Translations under genes and position numbers: made by a program
Shown: positions 33,744 through 43,266 of the stretch, piece after piece
Layout of the letters: every line of letters starts with the position of its first letter
Position numbering within the stretch: position 1 is the stretch's first letter
Notes under the pieces: generated by a model
Database searches by the model: none
Told to the model about the DNA's origin: nothing
The model's input: only the letters and a program-made list of their open reading frames with translations
Assembly (NCBI GenBank): GCA_020073085.1
Contig: JAIQFV010000005.1
Span: 124,001-188,000 of the forward strand
DNA length: 64,000 bases
Reading direction: 5' to 3'
Source: Terriglobia bacterium
GTDB taxonomy: Bacteria > Acidobacteriota > Terriglobia > JAIQFV01

Positions 33744-34283
33744 ATGAGAAAAATAAAAACATTGGGCATCCAGTTGGGGCGTCTCGCGTTCATCCTCGTG
33801 ATTCTCGCGTTCCCCGCTTTCGGGGCACAAAAATCCGTGACTGGACGCGAAGACGCGAAGAACAAGGCGGCCGCTTCAAAGAAGACGGCGTTTCCGTTGC
33901 CCTCCGTGGCGCAGGCCATTTCCTCTGCGGAGGACAAGGGGGAGATGCGGGTGCCCGCGCGAGATCCATTCCGGGCTTTGGTGGTCCGCCCGAGTGACGA
34001 GCCGCTGTTTCCGGTGGTTCCGGGCAAGCGGGGGATTCGTGTCAGGCAGTTACAGCTCAAGGGAATTGTGAAGGCAGAAGGACATTATCTTGCAGTGATG
34101 GATACGCGGCAATCCACGGGGACCTTGTTGTTCCGCGAGAATGACGAGGTGTCTGACGGCCGCGTGGTGTCGATTACCGAGGACACCGTATCTTTTCAGG
34201 AGCGTTCCGTCGATCCGTTAGGCAAACCCGTGTGGCGGGATGTTATTAAGAAAATCTCGGGTTCGGGAGGAGTGAATCCATGA
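33744..34283 (+). CDS. pilP: Type IV pilus assembly protein PilP (pilot-type periplasmic protein)
   Basis: A 179-residue protein with an N-terminal signal/anchor (LAFILVILAFPAFGAQ), a disordered linker, RDPFRALVV and a small beta domain (LQLKGIVKAEGHYLAVMD). Position and length fit PilP, which connects PilN/PilO to the secretin. No lipobox Cys is seen, unlike Pseudomonas PilP, so it may be membrane-anchored instead. It overlaps pilQ by four bases (ATGA). Confidence 0.85.
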   Translation: MRKIKTLGIQLGRLAFILVILAFPAFGAQKSVTGREDAKNKAAASKKTAFPLPSVAQAISSAEDKGEMRVPARDPFRALVVRPSDEPLFPVVPGKRGIRVRQLQLKGIVKAEGHYLAVMDTRQSTGTLLFRENDEVSDGRVVSITEDTVSFQERSVDPLGKPVWRDVIKKISGSGGVNP

Positions 34284-36655
34284 GGGCGCAGCACGGTCAT
34301 ACAAAATTCTTCATTACTTTGCTGGTGGGGTTCGTGATTGGCTTCATTCTGATGACGATGCCGGCCTGGTCCGGAGAGGTCAGTACACGCCCACCTTCCG
34401 TCACACCATCGAATTCCGCCCGGCCCCTCGTCGTGCAAGGCGTGAACGTTCGCCCCGAGGGCGGAAAACTCATTATCGACGTGCAGACCAACGGCACGCC
34501 TACCTACAAGAGCTTTGAGTTGGAGAACCCGCAGCGGGTCGTCGTGGATGTGGCGAATGCGGTCCTGGAAACGGAACAACATCATTTCCCTGTTGACCAG
34601 GCCAACATTCGATCCGTCCGACTGGCCCAATTCTCCAGCACCGCTCCGCAGACGGTTCGCGCGGTCATCACCTTTAAGAGCAAGGTGCCGTACGTCTTTT
34701 CGCGCGACGGCAATGCGATCCGGATGGTCGTGGACAAGGGCGACAAAGCCACGGAACCCGCGCCCAAGTCGACCTCTCCGGTCACGGTGGCGAAGGCCGA
34801 GAAGCCTTCAACCCCGCCGCCTGGAGCCCGCGCGGAGAAGTCCTCAACAAAGCCGGAGCGCAAGTCGGGGCCGATTGCCTCCACTGGAACTCCGGGTGCG
34901 GTGAAGACTGAGTCAGGCCCTCTGGTTGCCTCGTTGAAGCCCTCGGAGGTGGCGCTCCCCAAGGCCTCGGCTCCTGCAAAAGTGATAGACCCGCCCGCGG
35001 CAAGCAAGGCACCGGTGGAGAAGCAGAAGACTGGCGACAAACCAGCCACCGGGGCGAGTAATCCGGCCGCTACCAAGCGGACGGATGCTGTGGAAACCAC
35101 GCCGGCAAGGGAGTATGTTCAGGCGGTGCCGACGAACGAACCGAGCAAGAAGACTGTTGAGACTCCGACCGGCAACCCCGCTCCAGCGACTGCGTTGGTC
35201 AAGACTCCCAGCGACAATGTGCCCGTGAGCGTGGCCGCTGTACAACCACCGTCGCCCGTCCAGCCCCCTCAGAAGATGGCGGCCCCCCAACAGGCTCCCG
35301 TACCCCTACGGCCGGCACCTCAAGCCGCCTCGACGGGTCCCATTGGCAGCGCCCCCAACGCCAGTGACATCATCTCGCTCGACCTTCGCGACGTGGACAT
35401 TCGCGATTTCTTCCGGTTAATCCACGAGGTGAGCGGTTTGAACGTCATCCTTGACCCCAGTGTGCGTGGGACGCTGACGATTGCCCTGAAAGACGTCCCC
35501 TGGGAACAGGCGCTGAAGATTGTCCTCCTGAATAACCAGCTGACCTCCAAGCTGGAAGGGAATGTTCTCCGCATTGTGACCATCAAGGGGGCTGAGGAAG
35601 AGAATGTCGCTGAACGCAAAATGAAAGAATCACAAGTGGCGATGCAGCAGGTCCAGGTGGAGCCCAAGAGGATATATACCCGGACTCCAAACTACATGAA
35701 GGCAGAGGATCTGAAAAAGGTGTTCGAGCAGTTGTTGGGGAAAGGGACCGATCTCGTTTACACCGACAAAGACACCAACACGGTTCTTGTGCGGACAACC
35801 CAAACGCGGATGGATGATCTCGATGCCGTCATGGGGAAAATGGATATCAAGAAACAACAGGTGGAAATCGAGGCCCGCGTTGTGACGGCCAACCGCAGTT
35901 TCCTGCGCGACCTGGGAGTCCAACTGGGGCTCCAGGCGTTCTCCATCGGCGCTAATGGATTACCTAGGAATATCTTTACAGGTGCACCCGTCACGAGGCT
36001 TGATAGTCCCAATGTCCGGCAGCCGCGGCCGCCGATTTCTACCTCGCCCCCTGCGACCACGCTGGGCCAGCCGGTCATCGGGCCGCTTCCCTTTAATATC
36101 AACCTTGGGGCCGCAGCGCCCACCAGTTCCCTAGGTTACGTTTTTAACGGGGCGAATGCTTTGATCGATTCCTTCATCACAGCGTCTGAATCCAAAGGTC
36201 TCGCGAAGCTTCTGTCGAAACCGAGGATCATCACCCGGAACCACGAAGAGGGTGAGGTGAAGCAGGGCACGAAGATCCCGATCCAGACGGTCGTCAATAA
36301 CACCGTCAGCACCATCTACACGGATGCCGTGCTCGATCTGACCGTGACGCCGCATATTACGGAAGAGGGAACCATCTTCCTGGACGTCAAAGTGACCCGC
36401 GACACCCCGGACTTCAACCAGTCCGTTGGCGGCATTCCCACGATTCAAACCCAATTCCTCCAGACCAAGGTTCTTCTCACGGATGGAGGGACGGTCGTGG
36501 TAGGAGGGGTGCTGGTGGACGACAATGAATACAGTATTCGGCAAGTCCCGGGCCTGGGGAATCTTCCCATCATCGGGAATGCCTTCAGGAACAAGTCGGT
36601 GACCCAATCCACCCAGGAATTGCTCTTCTTCCTGACTCCAAAGATCGTTCAATAG
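34280..36655 (+). CDS. pilQ: Type IV pilus secretin PilQ
   Basis: A 791-residue outer-membrane secretin. After a signal peptide comes one AMIN peptidoglycan-binding domain (about residues 50-155). A very long Pro/Ala/Lys/Thr-rich linker follows (about 155-360). Next are an STN domain (ISLDLRDVDIRDFFRLIHEVSG), an NolW/N1 domain (YMKAEDLKKVFEQLLGKG) and the secretin core, whose C-terminus includes LLTDGGTVVVGGVLVDDN and VPGLGNLPIIGNAFRN. It forms the outer-membrane pore for the pilus. The roughly 200-residue linker is unusually long and may span a thick periplasm. Confidence 0.94.
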   Translation: MRAQHGHTKFFITLLVGFVIGFILMTMPAWSGEVSTRPPSVTPSNSARPLVVQGVNVRPEGGKLIIDVQTNGTPTYKSFELENPQRVVVDVANAVLETEQHHFPVDQANIRSVRLAQFSSTAPQTVRAVITFKSKVPYVFSRDGNAIRMVVDKGDKATEPAPKSTSPVTVAKAEKPSTPPPGARAEKSSTKPERKSGPIASTGTPGAVKTESGPLVASLKPSEVALPKASAPAKVIDPPAASKAPVEKQKTGDKPATGASNPAATKRTDAVETTPAREYVQAVPTNEPSKKTVETPTGNPAPATALVKTPSDNVPVSVAAVQPPSPVQPPQKMAAPQQAPVPLRPAPQAASTGPIGSAPNASDIISLDLRDVDIRDFFRLIHEVSGLNVILDPSVRGTLTIALKDVPWEQALKIVLLNNQLTSKLEGNVLRIVTIKGAEEENVAERKMKESQVAMQQVQVEPKRIYTRTPNYMKAEDLKKVFEQLLGKGTDLVYTDKDTNTVLVRTTQTRMDDLDAVMGKMDIKKQQVEIEARVVTANRSFLRDLGVQLGLQAFSIGANGLPRNIFTGAPVTRLDSPNVRQPRPPISTSPPATTLGQPVIGPLPFNINLGAAAPTSSLGYVFNGANALIDSFITASESKGLAKLLSKPRIITRNHEEGEVKQGTKIPIQTVVNNTVSTIYTDAVLDLTVTPHITEEGTIFLDVKVTRDTPDFNQSVGGIPTIQTQFLQTKVLLTDGGTVVVGGVLVDDNEYSIRQVPGLGNLPIIGNAFRNKSVTQSTQELLFFLTPKIVQ

Positions 36656-36666
36656 TCTGTCGCTGG

Positions 36667-36690
36667 GGAGGGCGGGTGAATCCGCCCTCC
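36667..36690 (+). terminator. Strong hairpin after pilQ
   Basis: GGAGGGCGG (36667-36675) and CCGCCCTCC (36682-36690) form a perfect 9-bp stem with a 6-base loop. Only TT follows, so it may stabilise the mRNA end or attenuate rather than fully terminate. Confidence 0.5.
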
Positions 36691-36789
36691 TTGGCGGATT
36701 CAATCCAGCGCTTCCCGTGATTCGGTTCGAGAGCCTCAGAGCTGAGGCTGTTGATGATTGGGTTTTGACGCCCAAAGGTTTGATTTTCA

Positions 36790-37152
36790 ATGTTGAACCA
36801 GACGCTTGAGGCCATCATTCAAAAGGTCGAGGGAACGGTCGCGGTGATGGTTGTCGGGCTGGACGGCTTCATCATCGAGCAACAGACCGGTCCCGACGTT
36901 GATCTCTCCCTGGAAGCCGTGGCCGCTGAGATTGCCACCTTGCTTCGACAGGCCCAATCCTCGTCGGCCGATATGAATGTCGGTGGGTTGGAAGAGATGG
37001 ACCTGAGAACTGAGCGTTACTACATCCTCGTCCAAGAAATCACCAACGACTATTTCCTGTGCCTCGTCCAGGGATTGGATGGAATCTTCGGCCGGGCCCG
37101 GTTTGAGCTCCGAAAAGCGCGATCCCTGCTGGCAAGCGAGTTTGTCATATAG
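36790..37152 (+). CDS. Roadblock/LC7-domain (MglB-like) protein
   Basis: A 120-residue protein that is entirely one roadblock/LC7 domain (begins LEAIIQKVEGTVAVMVVGLDG; later VAAEIATLLRQAQ and YFLCLVQGLDGIFGRARFELR). Such proteins regulate small Ras-like GTPases; MglB controls MglA and thereby the pole at which type IV pili act. It follows pilQ by 134 bases on the same strand, which suggests a link to pilus polarity. No MglA-like GTPase is within the window, so the partner must be elsewhere. Confidence 0.85.
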   Translation: MLNQTLEAIIQKVEGTVAVMVVGLDGFIIEQQTGPDVDLSLEAVAAEIATLLRQAQSSSADMNVGGLEEMDLRTERYYILVQEITNDYFLCLVQGLDGIFGRARFELRKARSLLASEFVI

Positions 37153-37671
37153 GCGATTGAAATTGCGCTCGAACCGATTGGTGGGTCAGAAGAATGAACC
37201 TCTCTGACACCGCCGCTTCCATTGCCTCTCCAGGGCTTCATTGCTCCACAACCTGATATTCCCCACATCTCACACTTTGAACTGCGAAGAAGCTTTTGGG
37301 GCGATTCCGCGCTCAAATTCCGGACGTCCGGGGAGATTGGGAGGGAAACGCGCAATCCGCTCACAGATGGTTCCGTCCGGAGTCCCATTCCTCGATCCCA
37401 TCTTGACCCAGCCGGTTTGAGGGAATGACGCATACGTGTTGATCAAGAGCGGGGAAGTAGAAACAAATTCGATCTTCACCCCAACCGGTTGCTAATGGTA
37501 GAATCATTCGAAACCCGAGAAGGATATTCCGACAGTTTGCCAGAGGGGATCGGAACTTAACCTCCCGATCAGAGCAGTCGAGTCAGACCTTGGCGTTCTT
37601 TCAATGTTCATGGCTTCAAGGAGTGCAGGGAAAGAGCCGATCGCAGCCTGTGTTCTTGGAGCACATCCACT
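37153..37671. other. Intergenic region before the M24 peptidase
   Basis: About 520 bases with no convincing gene. A weak promoter candidate is TTCACC (37475-37480), an 18-base spacer and the extended -10 TGGTAGAAT ending at 37504, pointing to the peptidase gene. Confidence 0.4.
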
Positions 37672-38748
37672 ATGAAACGGTCCAATCCCATCCGACAGCT
37701 CCAAAGGAATCTCGAGGAACTGAAGCTCGACGCCATCCTCATTACTCATCTTCCCAATATCTTTTATCTGACCGGGTTCACCGGATCCTCCGCAGCCCTG
37801 CTCGTTTTCAGGCATTCGGCGGTGTTTCTCACCGATGGCCGGTATACCGCACAGGCCACGCGGGAGGTCAAGGGCATCCGAATCGGATGGTCGCGGAATG
37901 GACTGATGCCGGAGGCGGCTTCGGTCGTGACAAAACACGGAGCTCGCCGGGTTGCCTTTGAGTCGCGCCACATCACTCATGACATGTACCGTTGGTTGAA
38001 GCGGGCGCTGCGCTCCCGCAGCCAACTGGCCCCCTGCATTGACTGGGTGGAGGAACTCCGTGCAGTGAAGACTTCGGAGGAGGTGGCGAAGATCCGCGCT
38101 TCGCTGCGCACCGTGATGACTGCGTTTGAGGAAACCCTGCCGATGGTGCGCCCCGGGATAAGGGAAAGAGAATTAAGCGCCGAGCTGGAGTATCGCATGA
38201 AACGGCATGGGGCTCAGAAGGTTTCGTTTGATCTGATTGTGGCTTCGGGCCCGCGCTCCGCTTTGCCCCACGGCATTGCTTCCGAGCGAAGGGTCCGTAG
38301 AAATGAGTTTCTGGTTTTTGACCTCGGTGCTATACTGCGCGGATATTCGAGTGACTTCACACGTACAGTCTACGTGGGACGACCGTCGGCAAGGGCTCGT
38401 GAGATTTACAAAACCGTCGCGGAAAGCCAGGAATGTGCCATTGCAGGAATCGGGGCAGGCGTTCCTGCCGCCCAGATTGATCATCTCGCAAGAAACGTCA
38501 TCGAGCGAAAGGGTTACGGAAAGAATTTCGTCCACAGCACAGGCCATGGGATTGGCGTGGAAGTCCATGAAGCTCCATTGATCGGCGCCCGCAGCACGGC
38601 GGTCCTCCGGGCCGGGCAGGTCATTACCGTTGAACCCGGCATTTACATCCCTCACTTTGGCGGTGTGCGCATTGAAGATATGGTGGTGGTGGGAGACCGG
38701 GGCTGCCGCAATATGACAGAAACGACCAAAGACCTCATCACTCTTTAA
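37672..38748 (+). CDS. M24-family aminopeptidase P / Xaa-Pro dipeptidase
   Basis: A 358-residue metallopeptidase with an N-terminal creatinase-like domain and a pita-bread catalytic domain. The metal ligands are all visible: two Asp in FDLGAILRGYSSDFTRTV, His in HSTGHGIGVEVHEAP, Glu in VEPGIYIP and Glu in RIEDMVVV. It removes N-terminal residues before proline or splits Xaa-Pro dipeptides in the cytoplasm. It precedes accB by 25 bases, the same peptidase-accB-accC order seen in many bacteria, so co-transcription is likely. The exact specificity (PepP or PepQ) is not decided by the sequence. Confidence 0.9.
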   Translation: MKRSNPIRQLQRNLEELKLDAILITHLPNIFYLTGFTGSSAALLVFRHSAVFLTDGRYTAQATREVKGIRIGWSRNGLMPEAASVVTKHGARRVAFESRHITHDMYRWLKRALRSRSQLAPCIDWVEELRAVKTSEEVAKIRASLRTVMTAFEETLPMVRPGIRERELSAELEYRMKRHGAQKVSFDLIVASGPRSALPHGIASERRVRRNEFLVFDLGAILRGYSSDFTRTVYVGRPSARAREIYKTVAESQECAIAGIGAGVPAAQIDHLARNVIERKGYGKNFVHSTGHGIGVEVHEAPLIGARSTAVLRAGQVITVEPGIYIPHFGGVRIEDMVVVGDRGCRNMTETTKDLITL

Positions 38749-38773
38749 TCCAGCAATCAGGTTAATCTCTCCG

Positions 38774-39301
38774 ATGAAGAAGACAGTGGTCAAACCGAAT
38801 GAAGTAGCGGCGATGGATCTGGATGAAATCCGGCGGCTCATTGATTTGGGCGAGAAGAAGGGGCTCTCGGAATTTGAGGTTGAAAAGTCCGGGGTCCGGG
38901 TGCGCATTAAGTACAACCGCGGGGCCGAGTACATTCAAGTGTCGCCGGCCGGTGCTGCGGCAAATCCGGGTATCCCGGCCGAAGGCTTCGCCCCGGCAAC
39001 AGAGAACTCCGTCTCCGCCGCGCCTCAGCTGGCTGTCCCCGAGGAAGCGGAAGACAAAGAGCGTTTTGTGGTCAAATCCCCGATCGTGGGGACCTTTTAT
39101 GCGTCCCCGGATCCCAACTCGCCTCCTTTTGTGAAGGTGGGAGACCGCGTGAAGGCCGGACAGGTGTTGTGCATCGTGGAAGCGATGAAACTAATGAACG
39201 AAATTGAGTCGGAGGTCTCAGGGGAGCTGATCAAGGTGTATGTCGAGAATTCCCAGCCCGTTGAGTATGGCGAGCCTCTTTATGCGATCCGGGTCAGTTG
39301 A
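38774..39301 (+). CDS. accB: Biotin carboxyl carrier protein of acetyl-CoA carboxylase
   Basis: A 175-residue protein. The N-terminal helix (MDLDEIRRLIDLGEKKGLSE) is typical of AccB, then a Pro/Ala-rich linker and a biotinyl domain with EAMKLMN, where K139 carries biotin. It shuttles carboxylate in the first step of fatty-acid synthesis. The ATG at 38774 gives 13 extra residues before the usual MDLDEI start at 38813; neither has a strong ribosome site, so the shorter form is possible. accC follows after about 100 bases. Confidence 0.93.
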   Translation: MKKTVVKPNEVAAMDLDEIRRLIDLGEKKGLSEFEVEKSGVRVRIKYNRGAEYIQVSPAGAAANPGIPAEGFAPATENSVSAAPQLAVPEEAEDKERFVVKSPIVGTFYASPDPNSPPFVKVGDRVKAGQVLCIVEAMKLMNEIESEVSGELIKVYVENSQPVEYGEPLYAIRVS

Positions 39302-39403
39302 TGGGAGGCCGGGAGTCCGGCCATGACCCGCGGGCTGTCTCCCCGGGCATGAGCCACCCAATTGGTCCACAACCTTGATTGAGTCCCCACCCTTTCAGTC
39401 ACT

Positions 39404-40762
39404 ATGTTCAAGAAAATTCTAATCGCCAATCGTGGCGAAATCGCATTGCGTGTTATCTGTGCCTGCAAGGAATTGGGGATTAATACGGTTGCCGTCTATT
39501 CGGAAGCTGACCGCAACTCCCTGCATGTGCGATTTGCCGATGAGGCGGTATGCATCGGCCCTGCCCGCAGCAGCGAGAGCTACCTGAACATTCCCAGTAT
39601 CATCAGCGCGGCGGAGATCACCAATGTCGACGCCATTCATCCCGGATACGGGTATCTCTCGGAGAGCGCCTATTTCGCCGAGGTCTGTCAGTCCTGCCAT
39701 CTGACCTTCATTGGTCCCACTCCTCCGGTGATCCGGTTGATGGGCGACAAGGCGAAGGCCCGGGCTGCGATGCGAGAGGTCGGCCTTCCGATACTTCCTG
39801 GAAGCGAAGGAATTCTTGAAGACGAAGCGGAAGCCGAAGCGGTCGCCATGAAGATTGGCTTCCCGGTGATCATCAAGGCGTCCGCGGGCGGAGGGGGGCG
39901 CGGCATGCGTGTCGTGCGCAACCTCGAAGAATTGCGGACATCGTTTCGAACCGCCCAGTTGGAGGCGACCCACGCATTCGGAATCGAGGATGTCTACATT
40001 GAGAAATACATCGAGCGTCCCCGCCATATCGAATTTCAGGTGCTCGCCGATTCTCACGGCCGGGTCGTCCATCTGGGCGAGAGGGAGTGTACGATCCAGC
40101 GGCGGCATCAGAAGGTCCTGGAAGAATCTCCGTCACCGGCGGTGGACTGCGCGCTGCGTTCCTCCATGGGAAGCCGGGTCGTGAAGGCGCTGGAAGCCGT
40201 CGGGTATCTCAACGCCGGGACGATGGAATTTCTCATGGACGAGGACCGGAATTTCTACTTCATGGAAATGAATACGCGCATCCAGGTGGAACATCCGGTC
40301 ACCGAGTTCGTGACGGGATTGGACCTGGTGAGGAAACAGATTCTGATCGCGGCCGGCGAAGGGATTGACACGATCTGTTCGGAAATGAAGCTGCGGGGGC
40401 ACGCCATCGAATGCCGGATTAATGCCGAGGATCCCGATACGTTTCAGCCCTGCTCCGGCCAAATCACGGCGTGGCATCCCCCCAGCGGCACCGGCGTCCG
40501 CGTGGACACGGCCATGTACGCCGAGTCCGAAGTCACCCCCTATTATGATTCGTTGATCGCCAAGGTCATTGTTCACGCGCGAAACCGGGAAGAGGCGATC
40601 CGCCGGATGAATCGGGCCTTGGATATGTTCATCGTGGAAGGCATCCGGACCAACCTCCCGTTGCACCAGCGGATCATCAACGATCCCGATTTTGTAGCGG
40701 GGAATTTTGACACCCGGTTTCTGGAACGTTATGCCGGAAGAGCCTCTCGTAAGGTAGCCTAG
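39404..40762 (+). CDS. accC: Biotin carboxylase of acetyl-CoA carboxylase
   Basis: A 452-residue ATP-grasp enzyme that begins [19 protein letters not shown], the invariant biotin-carboxylase start. The glycine loop [12 protein letters not shown], the metal/ATP block [21 protein letters not shown] and the catalytic EHPVTE segment are intact. It carboxylates the biotin on AccB using bicarbonate and ATP. Its length matches AccC (about 450), which excludes a long-chain pyruvate or propionyl carboxylase. accA and accD are not in the window. Confidence 0.95.
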   Translation: MFKKILIANRGEIALRVICACKELGINTVAVYSEADRNSLHVRFADEAVCIGPARSSESYLNIPSIISAAEITNVDAIHPGYGYLSESAYFAEVCQSCHLTFIGPTPPVIRLMGDKAKARAAMREVGLPILPGSEGILEDEAEAEAVAMKIGFPVIIKASAGGGGRGMRVVRNLEELRTSFRTAQLEATHAFGIEDVYIEKYIERPRHIEFQVLADSHGRVVHLGERECTIQRRHQKVLEESPSPAVDCALRSSMGSRVVKALEAVGYLNAGTMEFLMDEDRNFYFMEMNTRIQVEHPVTEFVTGLDLVRKQILIAAGEGIDTICSEMKLRGHAIECRINAEDPDTFQPCSGQITAWHPPSGTGVRVDTAMYAESEVTPYYDSLIAKVIVHARNREEAIRRMNRALDMFIVEGIRTNLPLHQRIINDPDFVAGNFDTRFLERYAGRASRKVA

Positions 40763-40767
40763 CCGGG

Positions 40768-41388
40768 ATGCGACTGGAAAAGCTTTACGCGATTCTCGAC
40801 CCTTCGGTTCGAAGTGAACTCTCCGTGCCCACGATTGCAGCGCGGCTCTTGAAGGGCGGCGCCCGGTGGATTCAATACCGCAACAAGTTCGCGGCCGGCC
40901 GCGAGATGCTGGCGGATGTGGCAACGCTCGTCCGGGCGGCCCGGGCGGTGAAGGCACGGATCGTGGTCAATGACCGGGCCGATGTGGCATGGCTGGCGCG
41001 TGCTCATGGGGTGCATGTGGGCCAATCCGATTTAAACGTCCGGCAGGTGCGCCAAATCCTGGGTCCCCGGAAAATGGTCGGAATTTCGACGCATGACCTG
41101 GATCAAGCCCTTGCGGCTGCCAACACGAGCGCCACTTACATTGCCCTGGGGCCCATTTTTCCCACGACCACAAAAAAGAATCCCGATCCAACCGTCGGCC
41201 TTGAGGGCCTGCGCGAAATCCGCAAGTACCTCGCGGCCCCGATCGTGGCGATCGGCGGCATTACCGCCGACAACGCGGCGGATGTGATCGCGGCCGGAGC
41301 GGATTCGGTGGCAGTGATCAGCGATTTGCTTCGCGCCGAGGACATTTCGGAACGAACGCGGCTTTTCTTGAAGGTTTTGGGAAAGTGA
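40768..41388 (+). CDS. thiE: Thiamine-phosphate synthase
   Basis: A 206-residue TIM-barrel protein of typical ThiE length. Motifs include RWIQYRNKF, RIVVNDRADVAWLARAHGVHVGQSD near the diphosphate site, GISTHD, YIALGPIFPTTTK and IVAIGGITADNA. It joins HMP-pyrophosphate with thiazole phosphate to make thiamine phosphate. It starts five bases after accC, so it is probably translationally coupled, although the pathway is unrelated. No other thi gene is nearby. Confidence 0.92.
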   Translation: MRLEKLYAILDPSVRSELSVPTIAARLLKGGARWIQYRNKFAAGREMLADVATLVRAARAVKARIVVNDRADVAWLARAHGVHVGQSDLNVRQVRQILGPRKMVGISTHDLDQALAAANTSATYIALGPIFPTTTKKNPDPTVGLEGLREIRKYLAAPIVAIGGITADNAADVIAAGADSVAVISDLLRAEDISERTRLFLKVLGK

Positions 41389-41526
41389 TGGGAAAGAATT
41401 CTCAGTTGTCAGATGTGAGTGCTCTCAGTACCCAGGAAGCAATTGAAAAGGGCTTTTTTCCTTCACCCCGAGATCGAAGCAAGAAGGGGGATTGAGGGCC
41501 GCCCCCGTCAAGTCGTCACCGCAGTT

Positions 41527-41597
41527 CACTGACCACTGACCACTGACAACTGACCACTGAGAACTGACCACTGAGAACTGACCACTGAGAACTGACA
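41527..41597. repeat. Low-complexity ACTGACCACTGA tandem repeats
   Basis: About 70 bases made of degenerate 7- and 14-base units (ACTGACC, ACTGACA, ACTGAGA). They end just before the permease ribosome site. Such repeats are dispersed in many Acidobacteriota and Planctomycetota genomes. There are no spacers, so this is not CRISPR. Confidence 0.8.
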
Positions 41598-41617
41598 ACT
41601 CTTTCCAGGAGTATCTG

Positions 41618-43033
41618 ATGTCCACCGAGCCTTCCACTGCTCGCCCTGAGCTTGTCAAAGGGCTGGGACTGTTCTCGTCGACCACCTTGGTGATGGGGTC
41701 GATGATCGGGTCCGGGATTTTCATCGTCTCCGCTGATATGGCGTCTCAGATCAAATCCCCCGGGCTCCTATTGCTGGCTTGGGTGGTGACGGGGATCGTG
41801 ACGATTATCGGGGCCCTCTCCTACGGTGAGTTGGCAGCGGCCATGCCACGAGCCGGAGGGCAGTACGTCTACCTGCGCGAAGCGTTTGGTCCCATGTGGG
41901 GGTATCTGTACGGCTGGACGATGTTCTTTGTGATCCAGACCGGCACCATTGCAGCGGTGGCGGTGGCGTTTGGAAAATTTCTCAGCGCCTTTTTTCCCGG
42001 CGTCTCTCTGGATCCGCGATGGCACCTCTTCACGCTCCACCACTGGTCCGTGGGAGTCAGCACGGGACAAATCGCGGCCATTGCGGCACTGCTCTTCCTG
42101 GGTTTGACCAACTGCCTTGGGATTCGATGGGGGGCTGCCATACAAAATGTGACGACGGTGTGCAAGACGGCCGGTCTGATGGGATTGATTCTCCTGGCTA
42201 TTTTGTACTCCCGGGGCGATTGGTCACACCTCTCTCCGCTGAAACCTTCCGGTGTGGATCCCTGGTCGATTGGATATCTCTTCATTTTCGGAGGAGCGCT
42301 GGTGGGATCGCTTTTTTCCGCGGATGCGTGGAACAACGTCACCTTTACGGCCAGCGAGGTCAAGAATCCGAAACGCAATCTGCCCCTTTCTCTGGCGCTC
42401 GGAACGATGATTGTCATTGGACTTTACCTTCTGGCGAATTTTGGGTACCTGCATGTCATGTCCCTGAATGAGATCATGGCCTTTAACGAGTCCAAACGGC
42501 CCCAAACTCTGACGCTGGGAGTCCAAGTCGCCAATATTGTGGGAGGAGCACTCTGGGGGAAGCTGCTTCTGGCAGCCATCCTGATCTCGGTCTTTGGCAC
42601 GATGAATGGCATGTCGCTCGCCGGGGCCCGAATCTATTACGCCATGGCTCGAGATGGGGTCTTCTTCAGCCGGCTGGGGAGGATCCATCCCCGCTACCAT
42701 ACGCCGGCATTCGCCCTGCTGGTTCAGGCCATTTACGCTTCCGCCCTGACGCTCTCGGGAAAGTACAACGAGCTGTTGGATCTCGTCATGTTTGCCGTCA
42801 TGATTTTTTATGTCATGACGGTTGCGGGCCTCTTCGTGTTGAGGCGGAAGCAACCCGGACTTGAAAGACCCTATCACGCCATTGGATTTCCACTTTTGCC
42901 AGGGCTTTATATTGTTCTTGCGGCCCTGATCAGCATCGCCATCTTGCATGAAAAGCCTTATGCACTGCCCGGATTATTGATCACCCTTTCGGGGATCCCA
43001 TTCTATTTTTTGTGGAAGAGAACTCGAACCTGA
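41618..43033 (+). CDS. APC-superfamily amino-acid permease
   Basis: A 471-residue integral membrane protein with about 12 helices. The first helix has the substrate-binding signature GSMIGSGIFIVSADMA, and a conserved segment GLTNCLGIRWGAAIQNVTT lies in the middle. This is the LAT/AAT-like branch of the APC family, probably importing amino acids by proton symport or exchange. The start has CCAGGAGTATC upstream. A second permease of a different branch follows after 230 bases with its own promoter. The substrate cannot be read from sequence. Confidence 0.9.
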   Translation: MSTEPSTARPELVKGLGLFSSTTLVMGSMIGSGIFIVSADMASQIKSPGLLLLAWVVTGIVTIIGALSYGELAAAMPRAGGQYVYLREAFGPMWGYLYGWTMFFVIQTGTIAAVAVAFGKFLSAFFPGVSLDPRWHLFTLHHWSVGVSTGQIAAIAALLFLGLTNCLGIRWGAAIQNVTTVCKTAGLMGLILLAILYSRGDWSHLSPLKPSGVDPWSIGYLFIFGGALVGSLFSADAWNNVTFTASEVKNPKRNLPLSLALGTMIVIGLYLLANFGYLHVMSLNEIMAFNESKRPQTLTLGVQVANIVGGALWGKLLLAAILISVFGTMNGMSLAGARIYYAMARDGVFFSRLGRIHPRYHTPAFALLVQAIYASALTLSGKYNELLDLVMFAVMIFYVMTVAGLFVLRRKQPGLERPYHAIGFPLLPGLYIVLAALISIAILHEKPYALPGLLITLSGIPFYFLWKRTRT

Positions 43034-43116
43034 GCGCCCCTGTAACGTTTCTTTGCTTTGCCTGCTTGTCTCAAGACTTGACAGAATCCTTGGCCCGATT
43101 GGGGTTCCTATTTCCC

Positions 43117-43144
43117 TTGACATCTCCCTGATGCCGCATAGAAT
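43117..43144 (+). promoter_or_regulatory. Sigma-70 promoter of the second permease
   Basis: TTGACA (43117-43122, exact consensus), a 16-base spacer and TAGAAT (43139-43144, five of six). The leader to the start at 43267 is about 115 nt. Confidence 0.65.
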
Positions 43145-43266
43145 GGCTGCAACTTCGGAGGCGCACCAAGCGTCTTTTGGAACAACCCCGCCGGGGGATG
43201 AGATGAAATTCGTTGTCTTCGGCCAGGCCCACGAGAAGCACCCAAAAATACCTAGAGGAGAAGTGC

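Noticed and set aside
41521-41600. Possible CRISPR array
   Set aside because: The repeats are 7-14 bases, degenerate and without spacers; low-complexity repeats instead.
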